Assembly (NCBI RefSeq): GCF_009753715.1
Contig: NZ_WQMS01000011.1
Coordinates: forward strand, 1 to 32,265
DNA length: 32,265 bases
Direction of reading: 5' to 3'
Origin: Sphingomonas horti
GTDB taxonomy: Bacteria; Pseudomonadota; Alphaproteobacteria; Sphingomonadales; Sphingomonadaceae
Shown: positions 15,568 to 23,587 of the stretch, piece by piece
Layout of the letters: every line of letters starts with the position of its first letter
How positions within the stretch are numbered: the first letter of the stretch is position 1
Made by a program: the position numbers and the translations under genes
The notes under the pieces: model-generated
The model's database searches: none
What the model saw: only the letters and a program-made list of their open reading frames with translations
Told to the model about the DNA's origin: nothing

Positions 15568-16101
15568 ATGCACACACGATCGGCGATCCTGAAGGGCGGC
15601 CTTGCGGCGGGCGCGCTCGACATCCTCTATGCCATCATCGTCTATGGGATGCCGCCGTTCGGCCTTGCGCCGCAGCAGGTGCTGCAGTCGGTCGCGGCAG
15701 GATGGATGGGGCGGACCGATTCGATGGCCGGCGGCTGGCCGACCGCGCTGCTGGGGCTCGCGACTCATTTCGCCATCGCGACCTGCATGGCGGCCGTGTT
15801 CGTGCTCGCAGCGCGGCGCTGGCGCGCTTTGGTTGCCCGGCCGGTCCTCTGGGGCCTTGTCTATGGCTTCGGCCTCTATGTCGTGATGAATTATGCGGTC
15901 GCGCCGCTTTCGGCCGCGCACCCGAGCGGGCATTTCCCCGCCAATGCCGGCGAGCTCGTTGCGCGCCTCTGCGACTCGTTCAGCGGGGTCAAGCCGAAGA
16001 ACAACCTGCCGCTGCTCATCGGCACGCTGTTCACGCACATGGTGCTGGTCGGCCTGCCGATCGCGTTGATCGCCCAGCGGGAGCTCAGGCGACCAGCTTG
16101 A
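15568..16101 (+). CDS. Small integral membrane protein of unknown function
   Basis: 177 residues with four predicted helices (near 8-28, 52-76, 90-112 and 149-168) and a conserved-looking loop (AHPSGHFPANAGELVARLCDSFSGVKP). I do not recognise a named family; similar uncharacterised proteins occur in sphingomonads. The ATG at 15568 has GGGGG 6 nt upstream and begins a basic then hydrophobic N-terminus. Its 3' end overlaps the convergent SMR gene by 17 bp. Confidence 0.75.
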   Translation: MHTRSAILKGGLAAGALDILYAIIVYGMPPFGLAPQQVLQSVAAGWMGRTDSMAGGWPTALLGLATHFAIATCMAAVFVLAARRWRALVARPVLWGLVYGFGLYVVMNYAVAPLSAAHPSGHFPANAGELVARLCDSFSGVKPKNNLPLLIGTLFTHMVLVGLPIALIAQRELRRPA

Positions 16102-16399
16102 GGCCGGCGATGCAGGCGACGATCGCGAAGATTAGCAGGATTCTGAGCGGCGTCGCCGCCTCCCCGAAGAACCAGATGCCGACCAGCACAGTCCCGACCG
16201 CGCCGATGCCGCCCCATACCGCATAGGCTGTCCCCATCGGGATCGAGCGCGACGCGACCTCGAGCAACCCCATCGACAGGCTGACCGACACCAGGAAAGC
16301 GAGCGTCCAGGGCAGGTTTTTGAAGCCCTCGACGAAGCGCAGGCAGGTGGTGAAGCCGACTTCGAACAGGCCGCCCAGGATCAGCAGTGCCCAGGCCAT
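16085..16399 (-). CDS. SMR-family efflux protein (SugE/Gdx-like)
   Basis: 104 residues, four helices, the standard length for small multidrug resistance proteins. The essential membrane Glu is Glu13 (GGLFEVGF), and the SugE-type signature MGTAYAVWGGIGAVGT follows. Gdx/SugE members export guanidinium or quaternary ammonium compounds as antiparallel dimers in exchange for protons. The segment after Glu13 (GFTTCLRF) differs from canonical SugE, so the substrate may differ. The start overlaps the stop of the GNAT gene (ATGA), making it the last gene of a minus-strand operon. Confidence 0.87.
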   Translation of the reverse strand: MAWALLILGGLFEVGFTTCLRFVEGFKNLPWTLAFLVSVSLSMGLLEVASRSIPMGTAYAVWGGIGAVGTVLVGIWFFGEAATPLRILLIFAIVACIAGLKLVA

Positions 16400-16881
16400 C
16401 AGATCTCTCCCGCAAGCGCGTCGAGCGCGTCGCCGTGCAGCCGCCAAGGCTCCCACCCGGTCTGGCGTCCTGCGCCGAGCCGTTCGTAGAAGGCCATCGC
16501 GTCGACGTTCCAGTCGAGCACGGCCCAATCCATCCGGGCGCAGTCGCGCGCCTTGGTCTCCCTCGCAAGGCGCACCATCAGCGCGCGTGCGACCCCCCGG
16601 CCGCGCGCGGACTCGTCGACGAACAGGTCTTCGAGATAGAGGCTCGGCCTCCCCGTCCAGGTCGAATAGGTCAGGAACCAGAGCGCGAGGCCGACCACCC
16701 TGCCATCCAGCTCGGCAAGGAAGGCGAAAACCTGGGGTGTCGCACCGAACAGGGTTTCGGTCAGCATCGCCTCGGTCGTCTGCACCGCGTCGGGCGCGCG
16801 CTCATAGGCGGCAAGGCCTCTGACCAGGCGCAGCACTTCGGCCTCGTCGCCCGGTCGGGCCCAGCGGATCGTCAGCGTCAC
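16399..16881 (-). CDS. GNAT-family N-acetyltransferase
   Basis: 160 residues of a single GNAT domain. The acetyl-CoA pyrophosphate-binding loop appears as ARGRGVARALM, preceded by the strand LYLEDLFVDES, and the last helix carries AMAFYERLGA. The sequence resembles diamine/thialysine-type acetyltransferases (beginning IRWARPGDEAEVLRLVRGLAAYE), but the substrate is not determined. ATGA overlaps link it to the EamA gene upstream and to the SMR gene downstream, so the four genes are probably translated as one coupled unit. Confidence 0.87.
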   Translation of the reverse strand: MTLTIRWARPGDEAEVLRLVRGLAAYERAPDAVQTTEAMLTETLFGATPQVFAFLAELDGRVVGLALWFLTYSTWTGRPSLYLEDLFVDESARGRGVARALMVRLARETKARDCARMDWAVLDWNVDAMAFYERLGAGRQTGWEPWRLHGDALDALAGEI

Positions 16882-17777
16882 AGATTTGCCTCCAGCGCTA
16901 ATTCCTTAGGGCCGCGCGGGGGGCGCACGGCGATGTAGCAGCCGAGAATGATCAGGGTGGTGCCGGCCAGCACCGCCGGGCGGATCGCCTCGCCGAACAC
17001 CAGCCAGCCGAAGAACGCGCCCCAGCCGAAGCCGGTATATTCGACGACGAGCAGCGACTGCGCCTCCGCCCGGGCATAGGCCCAGGACAGGACCAGCAGC
17101 GAGAACAGGGCGAGCAGAGCGCTGAGGATGATCGGCGGCGCGTGCTCGATCGCGGGCACGCGCAGGAAGAATGGCGCGGCCAGCATCAGGAATAGACCGG
17201 TCGTCAGGTTCTGGAAGAAGCCGACCTCGACCGGCGAAGCGACCAGCGCCTGCTTGCGCATCAGCACCAGGTTAAACGCGTAGAGCACGGCCGAGCAGAG
17301 GATCGCGGTCGCGCCGGTCAGCGCGTCGGGACCGTAATGGCCGGTCGCGCGCGTCGCCAGCATCACGCTGACGCCGGCCAGGCCGAGCACCGAGCCGATG
17401 ATCGCCTGCGGCCGGATCGTCTCGCCGAGGATCAGGCTGGCGAGGTAGAGCGCGATCAGCGGCGCGATGAACGACAGCGCGATCGCCTCGGCAAGCGGCA
17501 CCATCGTGATGCCCCAGAACCACAGGATCGCCATCACGGAGACGATGCCGCCACGCAGGAAATGGAGCGTCAGCGTGCTGCGGGGCGGCAAGGGCAGGCG
17601 GCGGCCGAAGAACAGCGCGCCGCCGAGCAGCGAGCCGGCGATCGTGCGCCACAAGGTGGCGTTATAGGCGCCGATCGACAGCGACAGGCCCTTCATCACC
17701 GCGTCCATCGCCGTGTAGCTCGCAATGCCAAGGCACGCGGCAGCGAACGGAAGCGCGATGGACTTTGACGCCGACAT
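16878..17777 (-). CDS. EamA/DMT-superfamily permease
   Basis: 299 residues with ten hydrophobic helices in two homologous EamA halves. Family features are AMDAVMKGLS early and GLAGVSVMLATR closing the first half, with WAYARAEAQSLLVVEYTGFGWGAFFGWLVFGE in the second. These are transporters of amino acids, nucleobases or other metabolites; RhtA- and S-adenosylmethionine-type substrates are common, but none can be assigned. ATG 17777 follows the stop of the metallo-hydrolase gene by 2 nt; a longer start at 17816 lies inside that gene. The stop overlaps the GNAT start. Confidence 0.88.
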   Translation of the reverse strand: MSASKSIALPFAAACLGIASYTAMDAVMKGLSLSIGAYNATLWRTIAGSLLGGALFFGRRLPLPPRSTLTLHFLRGGIVSVMAILWFWGITMVPLAEAIALSFIAPLIALYLASLILGETIRPQAIIGSVLGLAGVSVMLATRATGHYGPDALTGATAILCSAVLYAFNLVLMRKQALVASPVEVGFFQNLTTGLFLMLAAPFFLRVPAIEHAPPIILSALLALFSLLVLSWAYARAEAQSLLVVEYTGFGWGAFFGWLVFGEAIRPAVLAGTTLIILGCYIAVRPPRGPKELALEANL

Positions 17778-17779
17778 GG

Positions 17780-19027
17780 TCAGCGGAGCGCTTGCACGGC
17801 TGGGGTGTCGAGGCAAGCCGGGTCGAGCGGGCGCGCAGCGGGCGGCGCGGCATAGGGCGCGATCTCGACGGGACGGCCGATCGTGACCGTATCGAACAGG
17901 CCGCCCGGATAGCCCCGGCAGCGCATCACCTCGCGCAGCAGCCTAGGCGGCGTGTCATAGGCTTCGTAGCTGAGGCGGAACGTGCCCCAGTGAATGCCGA
18001 TCGCATGGGACGCGCCGAGGCGCTGGAACACGGTCGCAGCGTCGATCGGCCCGATATGGCTGCCGATGCCCATCTGCCCGGGCTCGAACCGAAACGCGCC
18101 GATCGGGATCAGCGCGAGGCGGATCGGGCCGTAGCGCGCGGCTTCCTCAGGCCATTTGCCGTCGCCCAGGCCGGTGTCGCCGGCGAAGAACAGATTACCG
18201 CCGCTCGGCAGCCGCACGACGAAGCTGGACCAGAGCGCGCGATTGCGATCGGTGAACCAGCGGCTGTCCCAATGATGGTTGCGGGTGACGATCACGGCCG
18301 GCATCCGTTCACGTTGTGCTTCGGTGTCGGCTGGTCCTTTGCCGATCGCTTGAAATTGACCCCAGTCTAAAGCTTCCACCCCAGGACACGCCGAGCAGTC
18401 CGTCACTCTTTGTGAGCTGGGAATCCCCGCCGATCGAATGATGGCGTCGTTACCCAGTGGCGTTACGATATATGGCTTGTCACGGTCCCACAGCCGCTTG
18501 AGCGTCGCCAAGTCGAGATGATCATAGTGATTGTGGCTGACGAGGACGAGGTCGATCTTCGGCAAATCCTCGAACCGCACGCCGGGCCGAGTCACGCGGC
18601 GCGGGCCGAAGCCGAACGGGCCGGCGGTGTCGCTCCACACCGGATCGGTCAGGATATTGAGGCCGGCTGTCTGCACCAGCATTGTCGCATGGCCGACCCA
18701 GGTGACGAGCATGCGCTCGCCTTCGACGCGCGCCGGCGGACGGCTTGGCGTCACTGCCACTTGCTCGGGCCAAGCCGGGCGGTCGTCGCTGCCGGTCACG
18801 TATCGCAGCAGGAAACTGCCGCGGCTCCGGCCGGCCGGCGGGCGGAGCGTGTCGTCTCCGTCCGGATTGAAGAAGCGCTTCCCGTCGAAATGGCTGCTGA
18901 CGGGCCCGCGATAATAGACACGGTCGAGGAACGGCGGGATCAGCACGATCGCGAGGCAGAGCGCCACGATCGCGAACAGCACGGCCGTTCCCAGCCATTT
19001 CATCAACCGACCGATTGCGCGCCCCAT
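17780..19027 (-). CDS. Membrane-anchored metallo-beta-lactamase-fold hydrolase (NAPE-PLD/UlaG-like)
   Basis: 415 residues. One N-terminal membrane anchor (~12-33) precedes a metallo-beta-lactamase domain with the metal-binding motif HNHYDH (His165, His167, Asp169, His170), WVGHATMLVQ before it, RNHHWDSRW, FFAGDTGLGD (metal ligand Asp) and IGIHWGTF. This set matches the NAPE-PLD-like branch, which hydrolyses phosphodiester or lactone bonds; the native substrate is unknown. ATG 19027 gives the anchor a cytoplasmic start; ATG 19003 is an alternative. It is the first gene of the operon with the EamA, GNAT and SMR genes, and divergent (25 bp) from the serine hydrolase. Confidence 0.88.
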   Translation of the reverse strand: MGRAIGRLMKWLGTAVLFAIVALCLAIVLIPPFLDRVYYRGPVSSHFDGKRFFNPDGDDTLRPPAGRSRGSFLLRYVTGSDDRPAWPEQVAVTPSRPPARVEGERMLVTWVGHATMLVQTAGLNILTDPVWSDTAGPFGFGPRRVTRPGVRFEDLPKIDLVLVSHNHYDHLDLATLKRLWDRDKPYIVTPLGNDAIIRSAGIPSSQRVTDCSACPGVEALDWGQFQAIGKGPADTEAQRERMPAVIVTRNHHWDSRWFTDRNRALWSSFVVRLPSGGNLFFAGDTGLGDGKWPEEAARYGPIRLALIPIGAFRFEPGQMGIGSHIGPIDAATVFQRLGASHAIGIHWGTFRLSYEAYDTPPRLLREVMRCRGYPGGLFDTVTIGRPVEIAPYAAPPAARPLDPACLDTPAVQALR

Positions 19028-19052
19028 GCTCTGCCGCCATTCTCCGCCCGAA

Positions 19053-20186
19053 ATGACCCGCATAAGGCTCCTGATCCTCGCCGCAACCGCTTTGCTGTCG
19101 GCCTGCGCCACCCTGCCGCGGCCGAGCCCGCCGAGCGTGGCGGTGCGGGTCGCGTTCGATCGCGATCGGATCACCGGCGTCGAGGCGCGCGGGGCAGGGG
19201 CCGACGATCCGGTGCGGATCGCCTCGATCTCCAAGCTGATCACGGCTTTGGGCGTGATGCGGCTGGTGGAAGCCGGCACGCTCGACCTCGACAGCGACGT
19301 GTCGCGCTGGCTGGGCTGGGCCCTGCGCAATCCGGCCTTCCCCGACCGGCCGATCACGCTGCGGCTGCTGCTGTCGCATACCTCGAGCCTGAAGGATGAC
19401 GTCGACTACGCGATCCCGCTGGGAAAGACGCTGCGCGAAACGCTTGCCGATCCCAAGGCGTGGGACGCCGAGCATCCGCCCGGCAGCTTCTTCCGGTACG
19501 GGAACATCAACTTCCCCGTCGTCGCGTCGGTCATGGAAGCGGCGACCGGCGAGCGATTCGACCGGTTGATGGCGCGGCTGGTGTTTCAGCCGCTGACGAT
19601 CGACGCCTGCTTCAATTGGACGACGTGCAGCGATGCCGCGGTCGCGCGCGCGGTCACCTTGCGCGACGAAAAAGGTGCGGTCACGCGCGACGACCTGAAG
19701 GACAAGCGGCCGGATTGCCCGGTGCTGTCGCCCGATCCGGCCTGCGACCTCTCGCATTATGTGCCGGGCAGCAACGGCGCGCTGTTCAGCCCGCAGGGAG
19801 GCGCGCGCATCTCGGCAGCCGGCCTGGCTCGAATCGGGCAGATGCTGCTGAAGGACGGCGAGGGATTCCTGTCGTCCGCTTCGGTCGCGCTGCTGATCGG
19901 CCCGGAATGGCGTTTCGACGGCACCAATGGCGACACGGAGAAGGGTTATTACTGCACCTATGGCCTTGCCGTGCACAGCCTGGCGACGCCCAGCTGCAAG
20001 GACGACCCGTTCGGCGACGGGGCGCGGCGGATCGGCCATTCGGGCGAGGCCTATGGCCTTCGCTCCGACCTCTGGGTCGACCGGGCAAGCGGGCGCGGCG
20101 TTGCCTATTTCGTGACGGCCGTGCCCGCCGATGCGCCCAAGGGCCGGTCTGCCTTCACCGCGGCCGAAGAGGCGCTCGCCCGCTAA
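19053..20186 (+). CDS. Beta-lactamase-family serine hydrolase, lipoprotein
   Basis: 377 residues with a lipoprotein signal ending LLSAC (lipidation at Cys18). The serine beta-lactamase/PBP fold is shown by SISK (nucleophile Ser58, Lys61), the YGN motif in FFRYGNINFP, and HSGEAYG as the third (KTG-equivalent) motif. This is the class C / esterase-like group, including D-aminopeptidases and penicillin-binding proteins without resistance activity. The substrate is unknown. ATG 19053 starts the signal peptide directly. A hairpin at 20219-20235 follows the stop. Confidence 0.87.
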   Translation: MTRIRLLILAATALLSACATLPRPSPPSVAVRVAFDRDRITGVEARGAGADDPVRIASISKLITALGVMRLVEAGTLDLDSDVSRWLGWALRNPAFPDRPITLRLLLSHTSSLKDDVDYAIPLGKTLRETLADPKAWDAEHPPGSFFRYGNINFPVVASVMEAATGERFDRLMARLVFQPLTIDACFNWTTCSDAAVARAVTLRDEKGAVTRDDLKDKRPDCPVLSPDPACDLSHYVPGSNGALFSPQGGARISAAGLARIGQMLLKDGEGFLSSASVALLIGPEWRFDGTNGDTEKGYYCTYGLAVHSLATPSCKDDPFGDGARRIGHSGEAYGLRSDLWVDRASGRGVAYFVTAVPADAPKGRSAFTAAEEALAR

Positions 20187-20218
20187 GGGGTTGCTTCGCG
20201 GGCCGAAGTTCGTGAAGA

Positions 20219-20235
20219 CCCCGTAACGAACGGGG
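20219..20235 (+). terminator. Small hairpin before the glycosyltransferase gene
   Basis: CCCCGT (20219-20224) pairs with ACGGGG (20230-20235) around a 5-nt loop. There is no T-run. The 3' arm overlaps the G-rich Shine-Dalgarno of the gene starting at 20245, so it may act on translation instead of termination. Confidence 0.3.
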
Positions 20236-20631
20236 GGAATCGGCATGGGGACTGCCGAGTGGGCGATCTGGGGGATCGCGCAGGCAACGCGTGAGCTGGC
20301 GCTGTTCGCGGCGGTGGGCATTGCGATCGGCGGGATCGACGATCTGGCCGTCGACCTGATCTGGATCGCGCGGACACTGTGGCGGCGAATCGCCGTCTAC
20401 ACCCGATATGAACGCGCGGATGCCGAGCAGATATCGGGTCGCGGCACCGTGGCCATATTCGTGCCGGCGTGGCGCGAAGCCGCGGTGATCGGCGCGATGC
20501 TGGAGACCGCGCTCCAGCGTTGGCGCGATGCCGATTGCCGTGTCTATGTCGGATGCTACTCCAACGACCCGGACACGCGCGCCGTTGTCGAAGCCGTGGC
20601 TGCCCATTCTCGCAAGGTCCGGCTCGTGCTC

Positions 20632-20639
20632 AATCCAAG
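20632..20639. repeat. Target-site duplication, left copy
   Basis: AATCCAAG directly left of the element, repeated exactly at 24153-24160. Eight bases is the usual duplication length for the IS1595 family. Confidence 0.9.
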
Positions 20640-20663
20640 CGGTATTATGTAGCAAATGCACCA
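20640..20663 (+). repeat. Left terminal inverted repeat
   Basis: 24 bp identical to the reverse complement of 24129-24152. The in-frame TAG at 20650-20652 that truncates the glycosyltransferase lies inside this repeat. Confidence 0.93.
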
Positions 20664-20678
20664 ATGCGTAGGCGTATA

Positions 20679-21575
20679 TCACGCCTCTCGAGGGTGAGTA
20701 TCATCATCTGCGGTGCCATCGGAATCCTCGGGTCCGCGAGCCCGGAGAAGGCTAGCGACGTGCATGGCTTTCGTCAGTTCAGTGAACTCGCTGCGGTCCC
20801 AATCCTTGGTAAGATCGGCGAACCGGTCCTCAATGCCATCGATGCGCTCAAAAACGTCGGCGTAGGACACCTTCGCTATGACAATGATGCCGGCCCATTC
20901 GTGCACAGTTGGGTGCAGGAAATAGCAATTGGCCAGTTCAGTCGAGCTCTGAGCCGGAATGTGATGGTCATGTTCAGGGAGGACGCGATGCGCCACCCCG
21001 TCCCCATCAACGATCTTAAGCATGACCTGAGCTGCCAAAGCGGGCGATTGGCCGCTATTCTGCACGATGGTTCGAAAAACGACCCCACCGTCAGTCCATC
21101 GCGCTCCCAAGGAACTGATCGACAGATAGGCCTTGGTCTGCGCTTCGCCGATGCGCCGCGCCTCTTCTATGGCTTGTTCGGCCGCGCTTGCCCCGCGCCT
21201 CGTCTCGATAGCGGCGTCCCGAGCGAACTTGGCGGCGGCGAAGGCGGCGGCAAGGGTAAGCCCGCCTATCAAGGTGCCGATAATGGCGAGGTAGAAAGTG
21301 CGCTCCGTCCACAGGGCGCTGTCAGCCGCAGCATCCGCAGCCTTCCATTGAGCGCAAAGATCGGAGCCACGGTTGTTTTCACCGGGCTTGCATGGCTGCT
21401 CCAGTGGCGAGGGATCGTTTTGTTTCTCCAGCGCCGTCGCAGCGCGGTTCACTGCATCGGATACGTCATGGCTAGCTTGCTGGTGTTCGGTCTCGGCTTT
21501 GTGCCCTGGTGGTGAAGCCGCAAGGATCAGCCATCCGACAGCCGCAATGAGGACGCTCCGATAGCCTCTAGGCAT
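20679..21575 (-). CDS. IS passenger: membrane-anchored protein of unknown function
   Basis: 298 residues. A signal- or anchor-like segment at ~8-22 is followed by a polar stretch containing CKPGENN and LCAQWK, a clear membrane helix (~92-115, LAIIGTLIGGLTLAAAFAAAKF), an Ala/Glu-rich coiled-coil (~118-147) and a beta-rich domain (AYLSISSLGARWTDGGVVF, VQNSGQSPA). Similar domain layouts occur in uncharacterised alphaproteobacterial proteins, often in islands. I do not assign a function. The ATG at 21575 lies inside the DUF6471 gene (49-bp overlap), so expression is probably coupled. A 6-bp stem at 20670-20686 spans its stop. Confidence 0.7.
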   Translation of the reverse strand: MPRGYRSVLIAAVGWLILAASPPGHKAETEHQQASHDVSDAVNRAATALEKQNDPSPLEQPCKPGENNRGSDLCAQWKAADAAADSALWTERTFYLAIIGTLIGGLTLAAAFAAAKFARDAAIETRRGASAAEQAIEEARRIGEAQTKAYLSISSLGARWTDGGVVFRTIVQNSGQSPALAAQVMLKIVDGDGVAHRVLPEHDHHIPAQSSTELANCYFLHPTVHEWAGIIVIAKVSYADVFERIDGIEDRFADLTKDWDRSEFTELTKAMHVASLLRARGPEDSDGTADDDTHPREA

Positions 21576-21754
21576 TGGATCAGAAACACCGCTGTGAATT
21601 TGCCCCGCGCCAGCTTGTTCCTGATATTCGGCTCAGAGTCCACGACTCCGACAGCCTTCAGTTTATCGACCAGCTGCGCATAGGTGACGTTCCGGCGCTT
21701 CAGCTCCGCCTTCAGCAGGCCCTTCACCTTGGCTTCCCATTCCGTATCGGCCAC
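21527..21754 (-). CDS. IS passenger: DUF6471 protein, possible small DNA-binding regulator
   Basis: 75 residues covering the whole DUF6471 pattern: EWEAKVKGLLKAELKRRNVTY, then PNIRNKLARGKFTAVFLIQC and LEAIG. The compact helical pattern looks like a small XRE-type HTH, so a repressor role is plausible but not shown. It is the first minus-strand gene next to the divergent transposase. The 101-bp spacer between them holds a direct repeat (21785-21797 and 21829-21841) that could be its operator. It overlaps the membrane-protein gene by 49 bp. Confidence 0.75.
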   Translation of the reverse strand: MADTEWEAKVKGLLKAELKRRNVTYAQLVDKLKAVGVVDSEPNIRNKLARGKFTAVFLIQCLEAIGASSLRLSDG

Positions 21755-21784
21755 GTTTGCACTCCGTTCGTCGCAAATGCCATC

Positions 21785-21841
21785 ATATCAGATGCATTCG
21801 TACTTGCGCAAGATGGCGTGATGCCACTATATCCGATGCAT
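21785..21841. promoter_or_regulatory. Direct repeat in divergent transposase/DUF6471 spacer
   Basis: ATATCAGATGCAT (21785-21797) and ATATCCGATGCAT (21829-21841) match at 12 of 13 positions, 44 bp apart. A weaker relative (ATACGATGGCAAT) runs over the transposase start. They are candidate binding sites for the DUF6471 protein or the transposase. Confidence 0.4.
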
Positions 21842-21855
21842 AAGCACTGGATACG

Positions 21856-22818
21856 ATGGCAATGCAACACTTCCTCCTCTCTTCGCAAGCCCGCACCCTG
21901 AGCCTCAAGGGCGTGTTCCGCATGACGGACGATCAGGCCTATCAGATCTTTTGCGAGCTGCGCTGGCCCGAAACGGATGGCGAGGCGGTTTGCCCGCGCT
22001 GTGGCTGCTGCGAAACCTACAGCATCACGTCCCGGCGTCGCTTCAAGTGCGTCGGTTGCCACCACCAGTTCAGCGTCACATCGGGCACGATCTTCGCGAG
22101 CCGGAAGCTTTCGTTCGTCGATCTGCTGGCGGCTATCGCGATCTTCGTGAACGGCGCGAAGGGCGTTGCCGCGCTCCAGCTCTCCCGCGACCTGGACGTG
22201 CAATACAAGACGGCGTTCGTTCTCACGCACAAGCTGCGCGAGGCCATGCAGGCTGAGAACGCGAAGGCGGTTCTGGACGGCGTTGTCGAGGTCGATGGTG
22301 CCTATTTCGGCGGCTATGTGAAGCCGGCGAACTACAAGGAAGCGCGCCGCGATCGTCGCCTTCTGGCGAACCGTTCAGGCAAGCGTCAGTCGGTCGTCGT
22401 CGCTCGCGAGCGTGGTGGTGATATCGTGACCGTCACCGCCAAGAGCGAGGCGAAGGGCTCAAACATGATCCTCGCCCACATCGACGGCCGCGCGACCGTT
22501 CATGCCGATGAAGCGTCGCATTGGGATGATCTGCACGCGGCCTTTGAAACGCGCCGGATCAACCACAGCGTCTGCTATTCGGACGGTGCCGCCTGCACGA
22601 ACATGGCGGAGAGCTATTTCAGCCGTCTCCGCCGCGCCGAGATCGGCACGCACCACCACATCGCGGGGCCGTATCTGAACGCCTATGCGAGCGAAATGGG
22701 CTGGCGCGAAGAACACCGCCGCGTGCCGAATGGTATGCAGGCTACTCTGGTCGGTGCAGCAGCGATGGACGCGCCAGTGTCGCGCAAATGGGCGGGATAC
22801 TGGCAGCGCGCCGCCTAA
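21856..22818 (+). CDS. IS1595-family transposase (ISXO2-like)
   Basis: 320 residues. An N-terminal zinc ribbon (CPRC-x2-C ... FKCVGCHHQFS at ~54-82) is followed by the strongly conserved family block SVTSGTIFASRKL, AIAIFVNGAKG and LSRDLDVQYKTAFVL. The ISXO2-like DDE domain has EVDGAYFGG (first Asp), HADEASHWDDL (second Asp) and TNMAESYFSRLRRAE (third acidic or Asn position). The family moves by cut-and-paste or replicative DDE chemistry with 8-bp duplications. The frame is complete, so the element may be active. Starts at 21856 and 21862 (MQHFLLS) are both possible; the latter matches usual family starts. Confidence 0.95.
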   Translation: MAMQHFLLSSQARTLSLKGVFRMTDDQAYQIFCELRWPETDGEAVCPRCGCCETYSITSRRRFKCVGCHHQFSVTSGTIFASRKLSFVDLLAAIAIFVNGAKGVAALQLSRDLDVQYKTAFVLTHKLREAMQAENAKAVLDGVVEVDGAYFGGYVKPANYKEARRDRRLLANRSGKRQSVVVARERGGDIVTVTAKSEAKGSNMILAHIDGRATVHADEASHWDDLHAAFETRRINHSVCYSDGAACTNMAESYFSRLRRAEIGTHHHIAGPYLNAYASEMGWREEHRRVPNGMQATLVGAAAMDAPVSRKWAGYWQRAA

Positions 22819-22842
22819 GAAGCTAAGCCGCTGAAATAGGTA

Positions 22843-22874
22843 GGGGGGCCAACCCGAAGGTTAGTCCCCCCTTT
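22843..22874 (+). terminator. Rho-independent terminator after transposase
   Basis: GGGGGG (22843-22848) pairs with CCCCCC (22866-22871), with an inner AACC-CGAA-GGTT stem-loop, followed by TTT. It separates the transposase from the NYN gene. Confidence 0.75.
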
Positions 22875-22933
22875 CCGCCGAGCAAGCCCGACGGGTAGAT
22901 ACTGTAGGGCCTATATAGGAAGGGGTTGACAAA

Positions 22934-23587
22934 GTGTCAACAGACGAACCGCCTAAAAAGGTGTGCGTCTACATCGACGGATTCAATCTCTATCATGCCG
23001 TCGCGGAGATGAACGATCCACGCCTCAAGTGGCTCAACTTCCGATCCCTCGCCGAATCGTTCCTCAAGCCCAAAGAAATACTAGAGGACGTTTATTTCTT
23101 CACAGCAGTATTAACTTGGGATCGAGAGAAACAGAAAAGACACCGGAACTTTATGGCGGCTCAGGAAGCGGTCGGGGTGACCATTGTCGAGTCAAACTTT
23201 CGCAAGACGCCTAAGTTTTGCCACGTGATGAACCAGCACTGTAAAAGATTCGAAGAGAAGCAAACTGATGTTGCAATCGCGACGACTCTAATGGCGGACG
23301 CCATTCGCCGCCGCGTGAATCGTGCGATTCTTGTCACCGCAGACAGCGACCAAGTTCCGTTAGTAAAGTGGCTTCACCAACTCTTTCCAGAAATTCACGT
23401 GACTCTATCTGCCCCGCCTGGACGCGGCCAGATGGCACGAGAGCTTGGAAATGTTGTGGACGATAGAGTCCCACTCAAGCCAGGAAGACTCTATGCGCAC
23501 CAACTTCCCCGGACTGTTCTTAAGAACGGCGCCACGGTCGCCAGAATGCCGGCGCTTTATCAGCAGCAGATTGACGGCGGGGCTTAA
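22934..23587 (+). CDS. IS passenger: NYN-domain (PIN-like) putative ribonuclease
   Basis: 217 residues, GTG start after AGGAAGGGG. The NYN/LabA-like PIN fold is shown by VCVYIDGFNLYHA (Asp15, Asn18), EEKQTDVAIATTLMADA (Asp112) and ILVTADSDQVPLV (Asp137, Asp139), the acidic residues that bind metal in this nuclease group. A conserved-looking CHVMNQHC pair of cysteines precedes the second motif. NYN proteins are RNases in RNA turnover and in some anti-phage or toxin systems; no target can be named. Codon use and G+C are visibly lower than in neighbouring genes, suggesting a separate origin from the transposase. Confidence 0.87.
   Translation: MSTDEPPKKVCVYIDGFNLYHAVAEMNDPRLKWLNFRSLAESFLKPKEILEDVYFFTAVLTWDREKQKRHRNFMAAQEAVGVTIVESNFRKTPKFCHVMNQHCKRFEEKQTDVAIATTLMADAIRRRVNRAILVTADSDQVPLVKWLHQLFPEIHVTLSAPPGRGQMARELGNVVDDRVPLKPGRLYAHQLPRTVLKNGATVARMPALYQQQIDGGA

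Noticed and set aside
18522-20321. 599-codon minus-strand open frame
   Set aside because: Antisense to the serine hydrolase and an out-of-frame shadow of the metallo-hydrolase; composition not protein-like.
20469-21515. 348-codon plus-strand frame running from the glycosyltransferase into the IS
   Set aside because: An out-of-frame chance fusion across the left terminal repeat; antisense to the passenger membrane-protein gene and without family pattern.
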